Below are positions 1 through 5,353 of a DNA stretch of 5,641 nt, in pieces. The notes under the pieces were generated by a model. That model did not search any database. It was not told the DNA's origin and saw only the letters and a program-made list of their open reading frames with translations. Source of the stretch: Ilumatobacteraceae bacterium (lineage in GTDB: Bacteria > Actinomycetota > Acidimicrobiia > Acidimicrobiales > Ilumatobacteraceae); contig SKSP01000172.1 of assembly GCA_007122945.1 (NCBI GenBank), positions 1 to 5,641 of the forward strand, read 5' to 3'. Every line of letters begins with the position of its first letter. Positions within the stretch are counted from its first letter, which is position 1. Both the position numbers and the translations under genes were made by a program.

Positions 1-2
1 AC

Positions 3-275
3 GGGGTGCGGATCCGGACGACGTCGTTGTGGTGCACGTGTCTGCTCGAACCCGAAGCGACTCCCCCGCGAGTGGCCTTCGCCGTCGGTCGCGCGATCGG
101 ACCGGCGGTCACGCGCAACCGGGTGCGGCGGCGTCTGCGGGCGATCCTGCAGACCACCGAACTGCCTCCGGGGTGGTACCTGATCGGGGCCCGACCGTCG
201 GTGACGGAACTGACGTTCGACCAACTGCGGACGGAAGTGGACCGCCTCCGAGCGCGGCTGCCGACGGTGGACTGA
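3..275 (+). CDS. rnpA: Ribonuclease P protein component, 5'-truncated by the window edge
   Basis: RnpA is the protein subunit of RNase P. It binds the catalytic RNA and helps it remove 5' leaders from pre-tRNAs in the cytoplasm. The visible reading frame carries the family signature: a VAFAVGRAIGPAVTRNRVRRRLR block with the RNR motif about 37 codons in, followed by WYLIGARP, equivalent to the usual 'vviaRp' strand, and a short amphipathic C-terminal helix. About 90 residues are visible against the usual 110-130. The frame is open back to position 3, so the GTG at 6 is more likely an internal codon and the true start lies upstream of the window. The stop TGA at 273-275 is 5 nt before yidD, which suggests cotranscription. 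Family assignment is firm; the N-terminus is unknown. Confidence 0.93.
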   Translation, partial: GVRIRTTSLWCTCLLEPEATPPRVAFAVGRAIGPAVTRNRVRRRLRAILQTTELPPGWYLIGARPSVTELTFDQLRTEVDRLRARLPTVD

Positions 276-280
276 CCGCG

Positions 281-601
281 GTGCCGCCGTCGAGTACCGC
301 CGACCGCCTCCTGCGCTCGATCCGCTGGTACCAGCGGCAGATGGAGGGACGCCCCTCGCCGTGCCGGTTCTTCCCGTCGTGTTCGTCGTACGCCCACGAG
401 GCCGTCGAGGTGCACGGTGCCGGACGTGGGGCGTGGTTGGCCGTCCGCCGCCTGCTGCGCTGCCGGCCATTCGGTCCGAGCGGGTTCGACCCGGTGCCCG
501 ACCCGCCGCCGGCGACCCCCCCGGCCTCGTCACCTGATGCACCGTCCGGCGCGTCCCCGACGCGCTCGTCCGATCTTCCGCCCGCCTCCCTGACTGGATG
601 A
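281..601 (+). CDS. yidD: Membrane protein insertion efficiency factor YidD
   Basis: This is a 106-residue YidD-family protein, a small membrane-associated factor thought to assist YidC-dependent insertion of inner-membrane proteins. Residues 1-20 form an amphipathic helix (RLLRSIRWYQRQ). The diagnostic core is CRFFPSCSSYAHEA at about 28-41, HGAGRGAWLAVRRLLRC at 45-61 and GFDPVP at 68-73, with the three family cysteines at 28, 34 and 61. GTG 281 is chosen because a GGTGGA Shine-Dalgarno-like element (266-271) lies 9 nt upstream and the family core starts soon after. Earlier codons in this frame would overlap rnpA. From about residue 74 the protein continues as a 30-residue Pro/Ser/Ala-rich tail with no recognisable domain. 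Its TGA stop overlaps the yidC ATG (ATGA), implying translational coupling. Confidence 0.92.
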   Translation: MPPSSTADRLLRSIRWYQRQMEGRPSPCRFFPSCSSYAHEAVEVHGAGRGAWLAVRRLLRCRPFGPSGFDPVPDPPPATPPASSPDAPSGASPTRSSDLPPASLTG

Positions 602-1809
602 CCGCTGCCGTGTTCGAAGTCCCCGCCGCCCTGCTCGCCTGGTTCTTCAGCTTGACCAACAGCTATGCGCTGGCGATCGGGATGATCGCCGTCGTGGTGA
701 TGGTGCTCGTGACACCGCTGACGCTGAAGAGCACCAAGGGCATGCTCGAGATGCAGCGTCTCGCCCCCGAGATGCGCCGCCTGCAGCAGGAGCACCGGGG
801 CGACCGGCAGACGCTGAACGAAGAGATGATGAAGCTCTACCAGGAGCACAAGGTCAACCCGATGGCCTCCTGCTTGCCGATCCTGGCCCAGACCCCGGTG
901 TTCATCATCATGTTCCGGATCATGCTCGGCCTGACGTACACGCCGAGCGGCGCCAACGAAAAGATCGCCGAATCGGTGATCCGCGGTGGTGGGGGCACCG
1001 TTCCCGACGACATCGGGTTCGTCCCGCGTTACATCTCGACGCAGTCGTCGATGTTCGAGTCGTTGGTCGGTCAGACCGAGATGGTGTCGTTGGGCCTCGA
1101 TCTCTCGCTCTCGCCGGCACTCGCCCTCGGTCAGGACTTCGGCCGCGGGCTGATCTACGCGTTCCTCGTGGTGATCCTCGGTGGTCTGTACTTCTTCCAG
1201 CAGCGGATGGTCGCGGCACGCGCCTCGATCAGCCCGTCGATGTCCCCGTCGCAACAGAAGATGATGCAGTACCTCCCGGTGGTCTTCGCCGTGTTCCAGA
1301 TCTTCTTCCTGCTCGGTCTGGTGATCTACTACATCGTCCAGGCGATCCTGCGGATCCTCCAGCAGGGCTACATCACCCGCCGCTTCTACGGGGACGACGA
1401 GTCGCTCGGCCGTCAGGCCCAGCGCGCCGGCGAACAGGCGCGCGAGCTGGCGAAGAAGGACGGCGGTGGCGGGGGACTGTTCGCCCAGGCCAAGCGGGAT
1501 CTGACCGGGCGCGGTGGCGACGACGCCGGGTCGCCCGACGGTGACGACGGTGCGAGCCCCGCTCCCAAGAAGGCGGGCGCCGCCAAGTCCGGCCCCAAGT
1601 CCGGATCGCAACCGGCCGGGTCGAAGTCCGGTGGCTCGAAGTCCGGCCCCTCGAAGTCCGGACCTTCGAAGTCCGGCGCGCGGAGCAACCCGGCCGCCAC
1701 CAAGCGGACGACGCCGCCGAAGAACCGTCCCACGCCGACGAGTCGGGCCGGTCGGAAAGCACCGAACCGCCCTGGGGGAGCGCCGGCCCGGCGGTCCAAG
1801 AAGCGTTGA
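598..1809 (+). CDS. yidC: Membrane protein insertase YidC/Oxa1, with long basic C-terminal tail
   Basis: YidC inserts and folds membrane proteins, alone or with SecYEG. This 403-residue protein is the Gram-positive type without the large periplasmic P1 domain. Hydrophobic segments lie near residues 22-40, 92-112, 184-202 and 223-251 (the last long enough for two helices). TPLTLKSTKGMLEMQRL at 39-55 and the cytoplasmic hairpin through EEMMKLYQEHKVNPM at 75-89 align without gaps to the conserved core. I see no N-terminal lipobox cysteine. Residue 35, which aligns with the conserved groove arginine (E. coli R366), is Met here. After residue 262 comes a cytoplasmic tail of about 140 residues: first charged, then Lys/Ser/Gly/Pro-rich and strongly basic, ending RRSKKR. 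Similar basic tails in other YidC/Oxa1 proteins contact ribosomes. It overlaps yidD by 4 nt. A 98-nt gap separates it from jag. Confidence 0.96.
   Translation: MTAAVFEVPAALLAWFFSLTNSYALAIGMIAVVVMVLVTPLTLKSTKGMLEMQRLAPEMRRLQQEHRGDRQTLNEEMMKLYQEHKVNPMASCLPILAQTPVFIIMFRIMLGLTYTPSGANEKIAESVIRGGGGTVPDDIGFVPRYISTQSSMFESLVGQTEMVSLGLDLSLSPALALGQDFGRGLIYAFLVVILGGLYFFQQRMVAARASISPSMSPSQQKMMQYLPVVFAVFQIFFLLGLVIYYIVQAILRILQQGYITRRFYGDDESLGRQAQRAGEQARELAKKDGGGGGLFAQAKRDLTGRGGDDAGSPDGDDGASPAPKKAGAAKSGPKSGSQPAGSKSGGSKSGPSKSGPSKSGARSNPAATKRTTPPKNRPTPTSRAGRKAPNRPGGAPARRSKKR
1621..1680 (+). repeat. Four in-frame 15-bp repeats encoding SKSGx in the YidC tail
   Basis: The word TCGAAGTCCGG starts at 1621, 1636, 1651 and 1666, an exact 15-bp period, with the remaining four bases varying. 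The repeats encode SKSGG, SKSGP, SKSGP and SKSGA. Two looser relatives (AKSGP, KSGS) precede them. Because the period is a multiple of three, copy-number changes would lengthen or shorten the basic tail without a frameshift. Confidence 0.9.
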
Positions 1810-1823
1810 CGACACCAGCAGGT

Positions 1824-1851
1824 CGAACACGGACCGAACACAGATCGAACA
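1824..1851 (+). promoter_or_regulatory. Triple CGAACA motif at 11-nt period in the yidC-jag gap
   Basis: CGAACA occurs at 1824-1829, 1835-1840 and 1846-1851, spaced exactly 11 nt, starting 15 nt after the yidC stop. One helical turn of spacing would suit a DNA-binding protein on one face of the duplex. As RNA it would be three regularly spaced single-stranded sites next to the hairpin that follows. No clear -10/-35 pair is visible here. The function is unknown; the pattern itself is certain. Confidence 0.4.
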
Positions 1852-1856
1852 TCACC

Positions 1857-1885
1857 GTCCCGACCGGCGTCGCCGTCGGCGGGAC
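1857..1885 (+). promoter_or_regulatory. Hairpin in the jag 5' leader
   Basis: GTCCCG (1857-1862) pairs with CGGGAC (1880-1885). After a single bulged A at 1863, CCGGC (1864-1868) pairs with GTCGG (1875-1879), including one G-U pair. This gives 11 base pairs closing a 6-nt loop. The 3' arm ends 7 nt before the jag Shine-Dalgarno. No T-run follows, so it does not look like a classical intrinsic terminator. A translational control element or an mRNA-processing/stability structure is possible. Confidence 0.5.
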
Positions 1886-1892
1886 CACGAGA

Positions 1893-1898
1893 GAGGAG
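1893..1898 (+). promoter_or_regulatory. Shine-Dalgarno of jag
   Basis: GAGGAG lies 9 nt before the ATG at 1908 and decides that start over the in-frame TTG at 1806, which overlaps the end of yidC. Confidence 0.75.
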
Positions 1899-1907
1899 AC
1901 CCACCGG

Positions 1908-2828
1908 ATGGAATGGGTGGAGACGACAGGCAAGACGGTCGAGGAGGCTCGTGAGCGGGCGCTCGAGGAGCTCGGGGTGGCCGAGGACGAAGCCGAGATC
2001 GATGTGCTCGACGAGCCCAAGGCGGGGTTGTTCGGCCTGATCCGCGGTGAGGCGCGGATCCGGGCGCGGGTTCGCCCGGCGGAGGTCCGACCGAAGGTCG
2101 AACGTCGGCGTGGTCGCCGCAAGGAGTCCCGTGGAGCCGACACGGCGGGTGGGGTCGGCACGGTCGACGACGGGTCGACCGGCGACGAATCCGAGTCGGA
2201 GGAGGATGCCGCGGCCGAACGACCCGCCGACGCTCCGGTCGGGAACGGCCGCGACGGTGGACGCGGTCGCGCTGCCGGCCGCGATGATGCCGGCCGGGGT
2301 GGCCGACGGCGTCGCAACGGTGAGGATGACGACTCGGGTGAGGCGTACCGCGGCGGCGACGACGAGCCGGTCGAGCCCGCTGCGGTCGGCGCCGCCGCGG
2401 TCGCGTTCATGGAGGGGTTGGTCGACGCCTTCGACCTGGAGGCGAGCGTCGAGCTCGACCTGGACGGGACCGAACTCGACGTCCGGGTGCAGGGAAGCGA
2501 GGTCGGCCTGCTGATCGGTCCGGGTGGCCGCACCCTGCTCGCGGTCCAGGACCTCGCGCGGGTCGCGGCGCAGCGCCGTCTCGGCGATCACGAGACCCGC
2601 CTGCGGATCGACGTCGCCGGGTACCGCGAGCGCCGGCGTGAGGCGCTCGAGCGCTTCGCCCGCACGGTGGCGGACCAGGTGATCCAGACGGGTCGGGCGC
2701 GCTCGCTCGAACCGATGCCGTCCGCGGACCGCAAGGTCGTGCACGACGTACTGCTCGACATCGAGGGCGTGTCGAGCCATTCGGAGGGAGACGACCCCGA
2801 TCGGCGGGTGGTGGTCACACCGTCGTGA
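1908..2828 (+). CDS. jag: RNA-binding protein Jag/KhpB (EloR), Jag_N-KH-R3H
   Basis: Jag/KhpB/EloR is a cytoplasmic RNA-binding protein encoded next to yidC in many Gram-positives. In pneumococcus it is linked to control of cell elongation, partly through partner KhpA. The 306-residue protein has the full domain order. A Jag_N domain occupies about 1-56 (METTGKTVEEA-like start, then KAGLFGLIRGEARIRARV). An Arg/Gly/Asp/Glu-rich, probably disordered linker runs about 57-158. A KH domain spans about 160-235 with GxxG loop GPGG at 204-207, and an R3H domain spans about 236-303 with R275...H279. The KH loop lacks the basic residue usually found in it. ATG 1908 is preferred because GAGGAG precedes it by 9 nt and Jag_N begins at once. 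The stop overlaps the rsmG GTG (GTGA). The structured leader upstream suggests separate post-transcriptional control; autoregulation is conceivable but not shown. Confidence 0.93.
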   Translation: MEWVETTGKTVEEARERALEELGVAEDEAEIDVLDEPKAGLFGLIRGEARIRARVRPAEVRPKVERRRGRRKESRGADTAGGVGTVDDGSTGDESESEEDAAAERPADAPVGNGRDGGRGRAAGRDDAGRGGRRRRNGEDDDSGEAYRGGDDEPVEPAAVGAAAVAFMEGLVDAFDLEASVELDLDGTELDVRVQGSEVGLLIGPGGRTLLAVQDLARVAAQRRLGDHETRLRIDVAGYRERRREALERFARTVADQVIQTGRARSLEPMPSADRKVVHDVLLDIEGVSSHSEGDDPDRRVVVTPS

Positions 2829-3376
2829 CCGGACGTCCGACGGACGACGAACTGCTCGAAACGCTGCGCATCGCGCAGCGTTTCGGCGTTCTGGGGCCGG
2901 TGCGCGTCGTCGACGTGGTGGCGCACGCCCGGGCGTTCGTCGCGGCGCTGGAGCCGGTCCACGGTCGTGTGGTCGACCTCGGTTCCGGGGCGGGAGTACC
3001 GGGACTCGTCGTCGCCCACGACCGGCCGGACCTCGAGATCGTCCTCGTTGATCGGCGATCGAAGCGGACCGATCTGCTCGAGCGGGCGATTCGACGTCTC
3101 GGGATGGACGGGCGGGTGGAGGTGCGCTGCGAGGACGTAGAGCGGACGATCAGCAACGAGCCGGCGGCGTTCGACGGCGTGACGGCCCGCTCGTTCGGGC
3201 CACCGTCCCGGACGCTGGCGCTCGCGGCCCGGTTGCGCGCTCCCGACGGCGTGATCGTGGTCAGCGAGCCCCCGGACGGTGACCGGTGGCCACCCGAGAT
3301 GGTGGCCGCTCACGGCCTCGTCCACGTCCGTCAAGGCCCGGTCGCGGTGTTCTCGGCCGCCGATGTCGCTGGATGA
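2825..3376 (+). CDS. rsmG: 16S rRNA (guanine-N7)-methyltransferase RsmG (GidB), divergent
   Basis: RsmG uses S-adenosylmethionine to methylate N7 of G527 (E. coli numbering) in 16S rRNA; loss gives low-level streptomycin resistance in several bacteria. The 183-residue protein shows SAM motif I VVDLGSGAGVPGL at 49-61, an acidic strand end with following basic residues LVDRRSKRTDLL at 74-85, and FDGVTARSFGPP at 116-127, corresponding to the family's 'fD.vtaRava'. It is shorter than the usual 200-240 residues. The N-terminal WN..NLT region is missing and the H..DS motif is not recognisable (HARAFVAAL sits there). The usual C-terminal 'lKG' is replaced by VVSEPP. GTG 2825 overlaps the jag stop by 4 nt. 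A perfect 13-bp inverted repeat lies in codons 11-21. The stop is followed immediately by parS. Position between jag and parA supports the call. Confidence 0.85.
   Translation: MTGRPTDDELLETLRIAQRFGVLGPVRVVDVVAHARAFVAALEPVHGRVVDLGSGAGVPGLVVAHDRPDLEIVLVDRRSKRTDLLERAIRRLGMDGRVEVRCEDVERTISNEPAAFDGVTARSFGPPSRTLALAARLRAPDGVIVVSEPPDGDRWPPEMVAAHGLVHVRQGPVAVFSAADVAG
2857..2885 (+). repeat. Perfect 13-bp inverted repeat inside the 5' end of rsmG
   Basis: CGAAACGCTGCGC at 2857-2869 and its exact reverse complement at 2873-2885 flank a 3-nt ATC. It starts 32 nt after the first base of the rsmG GTG and encodes part of LETLRIAQRFG. In RNA it would be a very stable hairpin; in DNA it is a 29-bp dyad that could bind a dimeric protein. 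Only TTT of the arm, with no T-run, follows, so an intrinsic terminator is unlikely. The structure is certain; any role is unknown. Confidence 0.6.
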
Positions 3377-3377
3377 T

Positions 3378-3391
3378 GTTCCACGTGGAAC
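3378..3391. other. parS: parS centromere site 1
   Basis: GTTCCACGTGGAAC is a perfect 14-bp palindrome that matches the bacterial parS consensus (GTTTCACGTGAAAC) except for one symmetric change. ParB loads here and spreads as a CTP-dependent clamp. It starts one base after the rsmG stop codon, close to its cognate parAB genes. Confidence 0.93.
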
Positions 3392-3407
3392 GTCAGTCGG
3401 CCCGCGC

Positions 3408-3429
3408 CCGCACCGGTCCGTCGGTGCGG
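3408..3429 (+). other. 8-bp inverted repeat between the two parS sites
   Basis: CCGCACCG (3408-3415) and CGGTGCGG (3422-3429) are exact reverse complements around the 6-nt GTCCGT. It sits downstream of the rsmG stop and upstream of parA. With no T-run it could be a Rho-assisted or 3'-end-stabilising hairpin, or a second dyad in the centromere region. The role is not determined. Confidence 0.4.
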
Positions 3430-3434
3430 CGATG

Positions 3435-3448
3435 GTTCCACGTGGAAC
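3435..3448. other. parS: parS centromere site 2
   Basis: This is a second copy of GTTCCACGTGGAAC, identical over all 14 bp and 57 bp from the first (start to start). The flanks differ (T/G outside copy 1, G/A outside copy 2), so the conserved core is exactly 14 bp. It lies just upstream of parA, so ParB bound here could also influence parAB transcription; that is an inference. Confidence 0.93.
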
Positions 3449-3470
3449 ACCACCCCCGAGTCGAGGGTGC

Positions 3471-3499
3471 TTGACCTGGAGGAGCGAACCCGACAGGCT
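3471..3499 (+). promoter_or_regulatory. Possible parAB promoter
   Basis: TTGACC (3471-3476) and CAGGCT (3494-3499) are separated by 17 nt, an acceptable fit to a vegetative sigma-70-type promoter of a high-GC actinobacterium. Transcription would start around 3506-3509, at or next to the ATG at 3509, giving a leaderless or nearly leaderless parA message. It depends on short motifs only, so it is tentative. Confidence 0.35.
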
Positions 3500-3508
3500 G
3501 TGCGCATC

Positions 3509-4312
3509 ATGGATGCAGCGGCCGACGCGCCCGAGCCGGCGCGACCCCTCCCCCGCGTGATCGCCATCGCCAACCAGAAGGGCGGCGTCGGGAAGACCAC
3601 CACGACCATCAACGTCGGGGCCTGTCTGGCGGAGATGGGGCTCCGAACCCTGGTGGTCGACCTCGACCCCCAGGGCAACGCGACGACCGGCCTCGGCCTC
3701 GAGAACCGCGGTCTCGAGCATTCGATGTATCACGTCCTGATGCACGACGTGCCGTTGGAGAACTGCGTCGAGCCGACCGATGTCAAGCACCTCTTCGTCG
3801 CACCGGCGAGCCTCGATCTGGCCGGAGCGGAGATCGAGCTGGTGCCGGCGTTCAGCAGGGAGACCCGCTTGCGTCGGGCCGTCGAGGCGGTCCTCGACGA
3901 CTACGACTACGTCCTCATCGACTGTCCACCCACCCTCGGGTTGTTGACCGTGAACGGTCTCGCCGCCGCCCAGGAGGTCATGGTGCCGATCCAGTGCGAG
4001 TACTACGCATTGGAAGGCCTCGGACAGCTGCTGCGCAACGTCGATCTCGTCAAGCGCAACCTCAACCCGACCCTCGAGGTCACCACGATCGTGTGCGTGA
4101 TGTACGACGCCCGCACCAAGCTCTCCGACGCGGTGGTCACCGAGGTGCGCGAGCACTTCGGTGACAAGGTCGTGCGAACCGTCGTGCCACGGACGGTGCG
4201 GCTGTCGGAGGCACCGTCGTTCGGTCAACCGATCATCACGTTCGACTCGCGTTCGCGCGGCGCGCTCGCCTACCGGGACGTCGCCAAGGAGGTCCACCAT
4301 GGCCCGGCGTAG
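3509..4312 (+). CDS. parA: Chromosome-partitioning ATPase ParA (Soj)
   Basis: ParA is a deviant-Walker ATPase that binds DNA as an ATP dimer and works with ParB-parS to separate newly replicated origins. From ATG 3509 it has 267 residues. The deviant Walker A motif KGGVGKTTT is at 24-32 with the signature lysine 24. The A' motif DLDPQGNAT is at 51-59, Walker B YVLIDCPP at 134-141, and the family block PRTVRLSEAPSFGQPI at 227-242. The start is uncertain. In-frame GTG codons at 3467 (281 residues) and 3500 also exist. GGAGGAG at 3478-3484 is 15 nt from GTG 3500 and too far from the ATG. I favour 3509 because the extra N-terminal residues look unconserved and a promoter-like pair would give a leaderless ATG. 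It overlaps parB by 14 nt. Confidence 0.95.
   Translation: MDAAADAPEPARPLPRVIAIANQKGGVGKTTTTINVGACLAEMGLRTLVVDLDPQGNATTGLGLENRGLEHSMYHVLMHDVPLENCVEPTDVKHLFVAPASLDLAGAEIELVPAFSRETRLRRAVEAVLDDYDYVLIDCPPTLGLLTVNGLAAAQEVMVPIQCEYYALEGLGQLLRNVDLVKRNLNPTLEVTTIVCVMYDARTKLSDAVVTEVREHFGDKVVRTVVPRTVRLSEAPSFGQPIITFDSRSRGALAYRDVAKEVHHGPA
4286..4293 (+). promoter_or_regulatory. Shine-Dalgarno of parB, inside parA
   Basis: AAGGAGGT, a full-length match to the anti-Shine-Dalgarno, lies 5 nt before the ATG at 4299 and fixes the parB start within the last codons of parA. It is the strongest ribosome binding site in the window and fits the need for excess ParB over ParA. Confidence 0.85.
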
Positions 4313-5279
4313 CGGACTCGGCAAGGGGCTCAGCTCGCTCATCCCACCCACTGCCGACGGCCCGACCGGCGACTCCGCGACCGACCCGGGTGCGGCCGCC
4401 GTCCTCGTCGAGATCCCCGTCGCGGCGATCCGACCGAACCCGCATCAACCCCGGGTCCACTTCGACGAGGAGACGCTCGGTGAGCTCGCGGCATCGATCG
4501 GCCAGATCGGCGTGCTGCAGCCGATCCTCGTGCGGCCGGTCGACGCCGGCGACGACGGCGACGTCCGGTTCGAGCTGATCGCGGGTGAACGCCGCTGGCG
4601 GGCCGCCGGCCGGGTCGGCTTGGCCACGATCCCCGCGGTGGTGCGCATGACCGACGACGAGGGCTCCGTCGAGCAAGCGCTCGTGGAGAACCTGCACCGC
4701 CAGGATCTCACACCGTTGGAGGAGGCCGCGGCGTACCAGCAGCTGATCGAGGACTTCGGTCTGACCCATGAGCAGCTCGCCGAACGGGTCGGCAAGCGGC
4801 GTTCCTCCATCACCAACACGCTCCGGTTGCTGGGGCTGCCGCCCACCGTGCAGCACCTCTTGGCCGACGGTCGGTTGACGGCGGGTCACGCGAGGGCGTT
4901 GCTCGGTACGCCCGACCGCGCGCTCCAGGACGAACTCGCCCGTCGCGCCGCCGACGAGGGCTGGACGGTTCGGGCCGTCGAGGATGCGGTCCGGCGCGGG
5001 AGCGCCGATCCCGTCGACGAACCGGCCCCGCCGGCCCCGACGCCACCCGACCGGGGTGATCCGATCGATGGTGCGGGCCTCACGCCGTCGACGCGTCTCC
5101 GCCCGCCCGGCCTGCTCGAGTTGGAGGACCTCCTCGCCGGGTACCTCGACACGCGCGTGAACGTGCAGATGGGCGCCCGACGCGGCAAGGTCACGATCGA
5201 GTTCGCCGACCTGGAGGATCTCGAACGTCTGTACCGTCTGATGGTCCGCGACCTCCGCGATCTCGACGGATCCGACTAG
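4299..5279 (+). CDS. parB: Chromosome-partitioning protein ParB (Spo0J), CTPase clamp
   Basis: ParB binds parS, hydrolyses CTP and slides along DNA as a clamp, recruiting ParA and often SMC. The 326-residue protein has all expected parts. The N-terminal basic peptide RRSGLGKGLSSLI at 3-15 is the ParA-stimulating element. The ParB/Srx domain includes NPHQPR at 47-52 and the CTP-binding GERRWRAA at 96-103, then ENLHRQDLTPLEEA at 130-143. The parS-reading helix-turn-helix spans about 154-178 (LTHEQLAERVGKRRSSITNTLRLL), with GRLTAGHARALL at 191-202. A Pro/Asp-rich linker covers about 235-270. A C-terminal dimerisation domain covers about 271-326 (LLELEDLLAGYLDTRV...GKVTIEF). Two parS sites lie about 0.9 kb upstream. 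No intrinsic terminator is evident after the stop. Confidence 0.97.
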   Translation: MARRSGLGKGLSSLIPPTADGPTGDSATDPGAAAVLVEIPVAAIRPNPHQPRVHFDEETLGELAASIGQIGVLQPILVRPVDAGDDGDVRFELIAGERRWRAAGRVGLATIPAVVRMTDDEGSVEQALVENLHRQDLTPLEEAAAYQQLIEDFGLTHEQLAERVGKRRSSITNTLRLLGLPPTVQHLLADGRLTAGHARALLGTPDRALQDELARRAADEGWTVRAVEDAVRRGSADPVDEPAPPAPTPPDRGDPIDGAGLTPSTRLRPPGLLELEDLLAGYLDTRVNVQMGARRGKVTIEFADLEDLERLYRLMVRDLRDLDGSD

Positions 5280-5298
5280 TCGCGGGGCGCCGGACCCA

Positions 5299-5307
5299 CT
5301 GTCCACA
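5299..5307 (+). other. Degenerate DnaA box
   Basis: CTGTCCACA differs by one base from the TTGTCCACA form of the DnaA box often used in GC-rich bacteria and by two from TTATCCACA. It is the first of three box-like sites within 88 bp after parB. Confidence 0.5.
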
Positions 5308-5353
5308 GCGGTGTGAACCTCATGTGGAGGGTCGCGCCGGCTCGACCTGCACT

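Noticed and set aside
29..280. Upstream extension of yidD in the same frame
   Set aside because: It would overlap almost all of rnpA out of frame. YidD similarity begins only after GTG 281.
109..1830. Long minus-strand open frame of about 573 codons opposite rnpA-yidD-yidC
   Set aside because: It is an antisense shadow of GC-rich genes: His/Arg/Asp-rich translation, no recognisable domain, and it lies wholly opposite three well-supported genes.
1806..1907. TTG at 1806 as the start of jag
   Set aside because: The added 34 residues look unlike Jag_N and cover the leader hairpin and repeats. ATG 1908 has a proper Shine-Dalgarno.
2830..2845. Overlapping short palindromes at the rsmG start (CGGACGTCCG and GTCCG-A-CGGAC)
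   Set aside because: The arms are only 5 bp with little or no loop; expected by chance in DNA this GC-rich.
3922..3930. DnaA-box-like CTGTCCACC inside parA
   Set aside because: It encodes part of the conserved Walker B segment (DCPPT), lacks the final A of the box, and stands alone.
2588..4351. Long minus-strand open frame of about 587 codons opposite jag-rsmG-parA
   Set aside because: Codon-bias shadow; it runs through both parS sites and has no family resemblance.
5273..5300. Intrinsic terminator after parB
   Set aside because: CGACTAGTCG at 5273-5282 is palindromic but has no loop, and no stem followed by a T-run is present.
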